Below, one piece after another: positions 1 through 5,527 of a stretch of 34,532 nucleotides of DNA. Each line of letters starts with the position of its first letter. Position 1 is the first letter of the stretch. Origin of the DNA: CAIZGX01 sp044374295 (lineage in GTDB: Bacteria > Bacteroidota > Bacteroidia > Flavobacteriales_D > Sanyastnellaceae). The notes beneath the pieces were generated by a model. It searched no databases and had not been told where the DNA came from. It saw only the letters and a list, made by a program, of their open reading frames with translations. The stretch is from positions 1 to 34,532 of the forward strand of contig JBILOU010000020.1 in assembly GCA_044374295.1 (NCBI GenBank), read 5' to 3'. Position numbers and translations under genes: made by a program.

Positions 1-1320
1 AGAATTATACGGCGTATACTCCCCAAAATCATTCATCCAACCATCTGCACCATAGTCGGCAATTTTTTTGTAAAACTTATTCCAAAACCATTTCGTTGCT
101 TCTGGGTTAGTCCAGTCAAATTGTGAAGCGCGCCATATAGCAAACTGAAAAATATAGGTATCACCTTTTTTATTTTTAGTAAAATAACCCATCTTTTTAG
201 CCTCCTCATACAAAGGGCTTTTTTTAATTAATAAGTCTTTTGTAATATAGGGTAAAAAATAGGAGATATGTTTCACTCCTGCCTTGTGTTGATCGTCAAT
301 TGTTTTTTTGAAGTTAGGATATTGCTTTTCGTTTAAGGTCCAAGCATCTAAAGGATGAAGAATATCTTTGTTCCAGTACCAATCTTCTGCAAAAATGGCG
401 CTTAAGGGAATATTGTTTTCTCGGTTTACTTTTAAAACTTTTTCGTTTACTGATGCTCCGGTTTCTTTCGATTGCCAATCATTAGACGCTGCCGCCCAAA
501 CGCCAAAAACCCATGGTTTAGGCTTTGTATAATTACCGGTGGCTTTCTGATACTGACTGATAATATCAAGTGGATTATCAGATAGAAAAACAGTTGCATG
601 AAAAGCATTGCTGTAATTGGTAATTGTAAGAGTATCAGGATTTGTTTTGCCAAAATCAAACTCGCTAAAATGAAAACTGTTGAGTAAAAACCCATAACCC
701 TTTAAGTTTAAAAAAAAAGGAACTGGATAATAGGTAATATCTCGACCTTCGGAAGAACCTATTTGTGAAACCACAGGTAAATCGTATCCTACTTCTCTGC
801 ACCAATTTGTGACAATAGTGCCTTTATGATTTACCTGATTAAAACGCATCCCCATGCCTAAATAGCTGTCATCGGTTTGCGTATTGAAATTTAAACAAAT
901 TCGAGAATGATGTTCGTCATCTTCTTTTGGAGGATTCATTTCATTTACACTGAAATCGAGTTTGCTTCCATTTAATTTATATTGAAATTTAAATAGGCTA
1001 TCGTTCTTATCCGATAGTAAGACAAAAACATGAAGCGAATCTGATTTAAACGTTTCGATGGCTCTACTAACTATTTGTTTTTTATCTGATTTACCTTTTG
1101 TCCAAACAAAATAAGGTGAATTGGCTTTAATGGTATTGTCAGTGAAATGCTGCAGGGTAATCCCGTTGTCAATTATTAACAGAGGTTGAGGTTCTTCCTC
1201 CTTAATAACTTCAAAGCGAAATGGCTTTTCGGTTACCCGAACTGAATACCCTTCATGTTGAGAATAGCAAAAAGTCCCAAAGAGTGCGCTAATGAGTGTA
1301 AGATATATTCGTAAACACAT
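1..1320 (-). CDS. GH31 glycoside hydrolase, secreted (3' end outside window)
   Basis: The frame is open from the ATG at 1320 to the window edge, giving the first 440 residues. GH31 enzymes cleave alpha-glycosidic bonds with retention. Residues 1-20 look like a signal peptide (ending FCYS), so the enzyme is probably exported. Visible family signals are KPWVFGVWAAAS (about 268-279), EDWYW (312-316) and GWMNDFGEY (427-435), where D431 fits the GH31 catalytic nucleophile as in YihQ-type members. The segment around 311-318 reads AEDWYWNK and does not look like the sulfoquinovose-binding stretch remembered from E. coli YihQ, so an alpha-glucosidase-like role on another sugar is as likely. It starts 20 bases after the GH5 stop and is probably co-transcribed. 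Codon use is AT-rich compared with dnaB. The family is fairly sure; the substrate is unknown. Confidence 0.85.
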   Translation of the reverse strand, partial: MCLRIYLTLISALFGTFCYSQHEGYSVRVTEKPFRFEVIKEEEPQPLLIIDNGITLQHFTDNTIKANSPYFVWTKGKSDKKQIVSRAIETFKSDSLHVFVLLSDKNDSLFKFQYKLNGSKLDFSVNEMNPPKEDDEHHSRICLNFNTQTDDSYLGMGMRFNQVNHKGTIVTNWCREVGYDLPVVSQIGSSEGRDITYYPVPFFLNLKGYGFLLNSFHFSEFDFGKTNPDTLTITNYSNAFHATVFLSDNPLDIISQYQKATGNYTKPKPWVFGVWAAASNDWQSKETGASVNEKVLKVNRENNIPLSAIFAEDWYWNKDILHPLDAWTLNEKQYPNFKKTIDDQHKAGVKHISYFLPYITKDLLIKKSPLYEEAKKMGYFTKNKKGDTYIFQFAIWRASQFDWTNPEATKWFWNKFYKKIADYGADGWMNDFGEYTPYNS

Positions 1321-1340
1321 AGTTAAAGATGTTTTTCAGG

Positions 1341-2627
1341 TTACTTTGTTAAACTAAATCCAAGAGTCTCAATGAGCGATAGATTAAAATTACATTTGTC
1401 TACCTGATTAATATTCACAATGGTATTCAACGCCTTTGTCATGCTCTCTGGGCTTGGTGTTTTTGCGTTTTTCACATTTGACATCCAATCGATAACATCT
1501 CTAGTTTCATTTTCAATTTTGAATGTGAGCAATGACATATTTAATTTCTCGAAAGGAATAAAAAACCAATTTCCATAGTATGGAGGTCTTTTCTTTTCTT
1601 GAGGTCCAAGAGGTAACTCCAATGCTTTCCAGAGATAAATTATCCACCCGTCCATGTCTTTTTCTGCGTTCATAAGGTTTACTTGTTCCTTTATGGCAGT
1701 AATTTTATTAATACCCCATTCTCCGCAGAATACCGGTCGATTGGTGAGATGAGAATTTTTCATGAATTTCGGCAATTCTTTGTTCATTTTTAATCCATAC
1801 CAAGTGTAAAGGTGAAAAGAATAACAACCGTTTTTATCGAGTAAATTGTCATACTTAGAAAGAATGCTAAGGTCCGTGGAGCATTTATTTCCCTCATAAA
1901 CAATCATGTGATTTGGATCATTTTTTCGGATCGCCTCAGAAATATCTCTGTATAATTCAACAATTTCTTTTTCTCTCTCTTTTTCAAGTGCAGGCTCATT
2001 TATTAGATCGTACCCAAGTATCATTTTTTCATTTTTGAAATGCTCAGCAATTTCACTCCAGATTTCTATCGTTCTTTTTTTTGCGTCCGGAGAATCCCAC
2101 AGCATAATATCTCCCTTTACATAGCCCGTGCACCAGAGTTTGTCGGGTGGTCTGGGTGGAACCATCATCGTGGGAAGAATAGATATGTCGTATTCTCTGA
2201 ATGCGGGCAGCAATCTGTCAATGCTGTTGAAAAACCATATCTTAGTCGAGTCATTCTCAAAGATTGCCGCATCAAATCCAAGTCTGACACAATTTATTCC
2301 CATCCGCTTCATTAATTTAATGTCCTCTTCAAGAATAAAAGAGTCCATCATTTTCTTAATATAATCGAGATAAGCTTTTTTACCAATGAGTTTAGAAATT
2401 TTTTCTGCGGTTACCTTTTGAGCAGTCTGAGCGCCGCCGAGAACGTAATTTTCTTGGTATAGCCAGCAACTTACATTGGCTCCTTTGATTTGAAAGTGTT
2501 GTCCATTTGGATGAATAATTTCATTTCCTACACGGCGGAAAAATTGTGCTGGATTTTTTGATTGCGCAGTTAAAATACCAAGTGAGACTAGCGCTAAAAC
2601 AATAGTCGATATTATACGTTTCTGCAT
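1341..2627 (-). CDS. GH5-type secreted glycoside hydrolase (cellulase superfamily)
   Basis: A 428-residue protein with an N-terminal signal peptide (about 1-21, ending LTAQ). The Pfam-cellulase layout is clear: RMGINCVRLGF (about 108-118) for the second strand, DLINEP with acid/base E211, and FCGEWGI with nucleophile E303. GH5 enzymes are retaining endo- or exo-beta-glycanases; the subfamily, and so the substrate (beta-glucan, mannan or other), cannot be read by eye. FQIKGANVSCW (about 45-55) is the usual entry into the barrel. It is the first gene of a likely two-gene operon with the GH31 gene downstream. No T9SS sorting domain is seen at the C-terminus, which ends SLTK. Composition is AT-rich. 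No SusC/SusD pair is in view, so a polysaccharide utilisation locus cannot be claimed. Confidence 0.87.
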   Translation of the reverse strand: MQKRIISTIVLALVSLGILTAQSKNPAQFFRRVGNEIIHPNGQHFQIKGANVSCWLYQENYVLGGAQTAQKVTAEKISKLIGKKAYLDYIKKMMDSFILEEDIKLMKRMGINCVRLGFDAAIFENDSTKIWFFNSIDRLLPAFREYDISILPTMMVPPRPPDKLWCTGYVKGDIMLWDSPDAKKRTIEIWSEIAEHFKNEKMILGYDLINEPALEKEREKEIVELYRDISEAIRKNDPNHMIVYEGNKCSTDLSILSKYDNLLDKNGCYSFHLYTWYGLKMNKELPKFMKNSHLTNRPVFCGEWGINKITAIKEQVNLMNAEKDMDGWIIYLWKALELPLGPQEKKRPPYYGNWFFIPFEKLNMSLLTFKIENETRDVIDWMSNVKNAKTPSPESMTKALNTIVNINQVDKCNFNLSLIETLGFSLTK

Positions 2628-2713
2628 TGCATCTAAAATTAATTTTTTCGGAAGATACTAAAGAGAACTTGGAAATAATTCATTTTAAATCAATGAATTA
2701 CATGATTTTTTTA

Positions 2714-2750
2714 CAATTTGCAGACGTGATTTTTATAATCTCACAAATTG
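2714..2750. repeat. Short inverted repeat between osmC-like and GH5 genes
   Basis: CAATTTG (2714-2720) and CAAATTG (2744-2750) are perfect inverted arms around an AT-rich loop. The 167-base gap 2628-2794 otherwise holds AT-rich sequence and no convincing gene. The arms lack a clean T-run on either strand, so this is a weak terminator or operator candidate only. Confidence 0.3.
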
Positions 2751-2794
2751 TTTGTCGAGCAATCATAATTGGAGATATTGATTTGTCTAAGGAA

Positions 2795-3259
2795 TTACTT
2801 CACGGATCCAATAATCTGAACCGTACAATTTAAACTATTCGCAATGAAGCAATGCTTGTGGGCTTTTTCATGCAGAGACGCAAGTTGATTTTCATCTACC
2901 GGATTTTGAAATGTAGCAACTGGATGCAGCGTTATTTCTGTGAACTTTCCAATTCCGTTTGTATCGATAACCAAAGTACCTTGGGGTTTATCTGTGTAAG
3001 CCGTTACGATCACTCCAGCATCTGCACAGCAATGCAAGAACCACAACATGTGACACGATGACACGGAATACAACAACATGTCTTCCGGATTATACATTGT
3101 CGCATCGCCTCGAAACTCCGGAGCTGATGAACACGCAAGAGGAGCCTTCCCTTCAGCAGACAACGTGTGATTCCTCGAATATTCAGTATAAGCTGAAGTT
3201 CCTGTTCCCAGGTTTCCAGTCCATTCGATGTTAGCAGTGAAGGTGTGTTGGCGGGTCAT
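2795..3259 (-). CDS. OsmC family peroxiredoxin-like protein
   Basis: The start is placed at the ATG at 3259 (MTRQHTFTANIEWTGN), giving 154 residues, the usual OsmC size. An upstream in-frame start at 3340 would add 27 unsupported residues that run into the palindrome array. OsmC/Ohr proteins are cytosolic thiol peroxidases that reduce organic hydroperoxides with two cysteines. The segment SSCHMLWFLHCCADAG (about residues 80-95 of the short form) is the family core, with a conserved Cys just before HMLWFLH and a Cys pair after it. TGTSAYTEYSRNH near the N-terminus is also typical. It is transcribed away from dnaB and stands alone. It is OsmC-like rather than Ohr, judging by the HMLWFLH core. 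The exact substrate is unknown. Confidence 0.88.
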   Translation of the reverse strand: MTRQHTFTANIEWTGNLGTGTSAYTEYSRNHTLSAEGKAPLACSSAPEFRGDATMYNPEDMLLYSVSSCHMLWFLHCCADAGVIVTAYTDKPQGTLVIDTNGIGKFTEITLHPVATFQNPVDENQLASLHEKAHKHCFIANSLNCTVQIIGSVK

Positions 3260-3307
3260 GATTTTTTGAATAGTTAGTTCTCTCGGTAATATTAAGAAGA
3301 ATATACT

Positions 3308-3442
3308 TTCCTTCGGATCAATCACCGCGTGATCAATCACCTCCGGCGATCAATCCTTCGGATGAATAGTTATATTGGATTGCTTCGCAATTGATCTGAG
3401 GGACTCAGATTGATCCGCAGGGCGGATTGATTGCGAAGCAAT
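3308..3442. repeat. Array of eight triloop palindromes with CA/TG linkers
   Basis: Eight short palindromes, each with a three-base centre and nearly all bounded by AT...AT, follow one another with two-base linkers. Units: TTCC-TTC-GGAT (3308-3318, outer pair mismatched), ATCAC-CGC-GTGAT (3321-3333), ATCACC-TCC-GGCGAT (3336-3350, one mismatch), ATCC-TTC-GGAT (3353-3363), ATTGC-TTC-GCAAT (3379-3391), ATCTGAG-GGA-CTCAGAT (3394-3410), ATCCGC-AGG-GCGGAT (3413-3427), ATTGC-GAA-GCAAT (3430-3442). The linker is CA between the first four and TG between the last four. The switch occurs in the AT-rich spacer 3364-3378. The array lies between osmC-like and dnaB, upstream of both likely promoters. Confidence 0.85.
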
Positions 3443-3512
3443 TCAAGTTATTCACATACTATCAAAAGCTCAAGTTGTAAAACTTTTGACCCCACAATCA
3501 ATCACTCTGAAC

Positions 3513-3520
3513 TAATTTTG
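3513..3520 (+). promoter_or_regulatory. Candidate -7 box for dnaB
   Basis: TAATTTTG matches the Bacteroidota consensus TAnnTTTG and lies 24 bases before the dnaB ATG at 3545. A TTTG at 3485-3488 could serve as the -33 element, though its 24-base spacing is slightly long. It supports starting dnaB at 3545. Confidence 0.4.
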
Positions 3521-3544
3521 AGGTCCTTCTTGAACCGAAAACCT

Positions 3545-5140
3545 ATGGCAACAGACAATAACTACAAACCGAAAAATCCACGCAAAGACAGAGTTTCCGC
3601 TATTCGCGACTTCATGCCAGCGAATGAAATGGGGAAACTTCCGCCGCAAGCCATTGATTTGGAGGAAGCCGTTATTGGTGCCATGCTGCTCGAAGGAAAA
3701 TCGCTGAACGCGGTAATCGATATCCTGCGTCCAGAATCGTTTTATAAGGAAGCAAACGGAGATATTTTTGAGGCTATTCGTGAGCTTTTCGGGGCCGGAC
3801 AAGCAGTCGATATCCTTACCGTTACACAAGCCCTTCGCAAATCTGGGAAACTCGATTTCGTTGGAGGACCATTGTACATTTCGCAACTGACCAACCGCGT
3901 TGCGTCAACCGCGAACATTGAAACACATGCACGTATCGTTTCGCAAAAATTCATTCAACGTGAATTAATACGCGTTTCGAACGACATCATTAAAGCTGCC
4001 TACGACGAAACAACCGATACCTTCGACTTGCTCGATAAAGCAGAGAGCAACATCTTTGAAGTAGCGGAAGGAAACATTCGTAAGTCTTCAGATAAAATGA
4101 GCACTCTCGTGAAGACCGCTATGGACGCCATTGAGGCCGCGCGCAAGAACGAAGACGGTGTAAGTGGTACACCAACCGGATTCAACGCTGTAGATAAGCT
4201 TACAGGCGGATGGCAGAAGTCTGACATGATCGTTATCGCAGCTCGTCCGGGTATGGGTAAAACGGCTTTCGTATTGTCCATGGCTAGAAACGTGGCAGTC
4301 GATTTCAAACGTCCAGTTGCGGTATTCTCTCTCGAGATGTCCGGAGTTCAATTGGTTCAGCGTTTGATCGCCAGTGAAACAGAAATTAACTCAGAGAAAC
4401 TTCGTAAGGGTCAGCTGAAAGACTATGAACTAACACAGCTTCATCAGCGTGTGGTGAGCCTCTCTGAAGCTCCAATCTTTATCGATGATACTCCTGCACT
4501 TTCCGTATTCGAATTGCGTGCGAAATGCCGTCGACTTAAATCGAATCACGGCATTGAATTAATCATCATCGATTACCTTCAACTTATGACCGCTGGCGAC
4601 AGCAAAGGCGGAAATCGTGAACAAGAGATCTCAACCATCTCGCGTTCCATTAAGCAAATTGCAAAAGAATTGGATGTCCCAGTAATCGCCCTTTCACAGC
4701 TCTCGCGTTCCGTGGAAACGCGAGGAGGAGATAAGCGTCCGATGCTTTCCGACTTACGTGAATCGGGTGCGATTGAGCAAGATGCCGATATCGTTGGTTT
4801 CATCTATCGTCCGGAATATTACGGTCTAACCGAGTTCAACGACAACGAACGTACACCTTCGCAAGGTCTGGCTGAGTTGATTATTGCGAAACACCGTAAC
4901 GGTGGACTCGATAACATTCGCCTTCGCTTCATTGCGAACCTCGCGAAATTCGCAGACGTTGACGGATATAACTTCAACAATGATTTCAACGGAGGTTCAA
5001 CGGAAGCAAGAGCTATTCCTGCGAACAATTCTTTCTTAGATAGCGGTGCAACTACCATTACCGTAGCTTCGAAGATGAACGACGACTTCGGCGATGACGA
5101 AGACTTTACCTTCACCGGCGGGGAAGAGTCTCCTTTTTAA
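3545..5140 (+). CDS. dnaB: Replicative DNA helicase DnaB
   Basis: A 531-residue replicative helicase, the hexameric 5'-3' helicase at the fork that partners with primase. The start is the ATG at 3545 (MATDNNYKPKN); the frame stays open upstream to a TTG at 3431, inside the palindrome array, but that extension has no family support. The N-terminal domain begins near LPPQAIDLEEAVIGAMLLEG. The RecA-like C-terminal domain carries Walker A ARPGMGKTA (about 231-239), Walker B LIIIDYLQL (about 339-347) and the RSVETRGGDKRPMLSDLRES stretch (about 384-403). The tail is acidic and ends ESPF, as in many Bacteroidota DnaB proteins. No intein is present. The gene stands alone, flanked on both sides by palindrome arrays, and is convergent with the beta-mannosidase gene. 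Confidence 0.97.
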   Translation: MATDNNYKPKNPRKDRVSAIRDFMPANEMGKLPPQAIDLEEAVIGAMLLEGKSLNAVIDILRPESFYKEANGDIFEAIRELFGAGQAVDILTVTQALRKSGKLDFVGGPLYISQLTNRVASTANIETHARIVSQKFIQRELIRVSNDIIKAAYDETTDTFDLLDKAESNIFEVAEGNIRKSSDKMSTLVKTAMDAIEAARKNEDGVSGTPTGFNAVDKLTGGWQKSDMIVIAARPGMGKTAFVLSMARNVAVDFKRPVAVFSLEMSGVQLVQRLIASETEINSEKLRKGQLKDYELTQLHQRVVSLSEAPIFIDDTPALSVFELRAKCRRLKSNHGIELIIIDYLQLMTAGDSKGGNREQEISTISRSIKQIAKELDVPVIALSQLSRSVETRGGDKRPMLSDLRESGAIEQDADIVGFIYRPEYYGLTEFNDNERTPSQGLAELIIAKHRNGGLDNIRLRFIANLAKFADVDGYNFNNDFNGGSTEARAIPANNSFLDSGATTITVASKMNDDFGDDEDFTFTGGEESPF

Positions 5141-5144
5141 GGAG

Positions 5145-5527
5145 AGAATGTCTTTCAGACGAATGTTCTTCGAACGACAGTCTTCGACGATGCTTCGCAA
5201 GATTAATTAAAGTCTTTCGGACATTCGCCATAGGCATTCGTCAAAGACATTCGTTGGCAATGCCAACATTAGTCCTTCGGACATTCGCCATAGGCATTCG
5301 TCAAAGACATTCGTTGGCAATGCCAACATTAGTCCTTCGGACATTCGCCATAGGCATTCGTCAAAGACATTCGTTGGCAATGCCAACATTAGTCCTTCGG
5401 ACATTCGCCATAGGCATTCGTCAAAGACATTCGTTGGCAATGCCAACATTAGTCCTTCGGACATTCGCCTCGGGCATTCGTCAAAGACATTCGTTGGCAA
5501 AGCCAACATTCGTCTGAAAGACATTCT
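5145..5527. repeat. Large triloop-palindrome array with 60-bp tandem repeats and 23-bp inverted ends
   Basis: The whole gap between dnaB and the beta-mannosidase gene is made of short palindromes with three-base centres. Left half: GTCT-TTC-AGAC (5150-5160), GTTC-TTC-GAAC (5165-5175), GTC-TTC-GAC (5180-5188) and TGC-TTC-GCA (5191-5199), with GAAT or degenerate linkers. An AT-rich switch containing TTAATTAA (5203-5210) follows. Right half: five 60-bp units (5212-5511), then GTCT-GAA-AGAC (5512-5522) and ATTC. The outer 23 bases (5145-5167 and 5505-5527) are perfect inverted repeats. The array touches the last codon of the beta-mannosidase gene. No other terminator is visible for either convergent gene, so a termination role is possible. 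Confidence 0.93.
5212..5511. repeat. Five tandem copies of a 60-bp unit
   Basis: Copies lie at 5212-5271, 5272-5331, 5332-5391, 5392-5451 and 5452-5511. Each is GTCC-TTC-GGAC, ATTC, GCC-ATA-GGC, ATTC, GTC-AAA-GAC, ATTC, GTTGGC-AAT-GCCAAC, ATTA (11+4+9+4+9+4+15+4). Copies 2-4 are identical. Copy 1 has one stem change (GTCT-TTC-GGAC, a G-U wobble in RNA). Copy 5 differs only in two centres (ATA to TCG, AAT to AAA) and in the last linker (ATTA to ATTC). Confidence 0.97.

Noticed and set aside
447..695. Small minus-strand open frame of 82 residues
   Set aside because: It lies in another frame inside the GH31 coding sequence, which is open without interruption from 1320 to 1.
3431..3544. Longer DnaB starting at a TTG at 3431
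   Set aside because: The added residues lie in the palindrome array and promoter region and do not resemble DnaB; ATG 3545 follows a -7 box and matches family starts.
5212..5511. CRISPR array
   Set aside because: The 60-bp units are directly adjacent and nearly identical, with no variable spacers, and no cas gene is in the window.
5207..5524. Open frames of 87-105 residues on both strands through the 60-bp repeats
   Set aside because: They exist only because the repeat length is a multiple of three and the unit lacks stops. Both strands are open in the same place, and the sequence is fully explained by palindromes and linkers.
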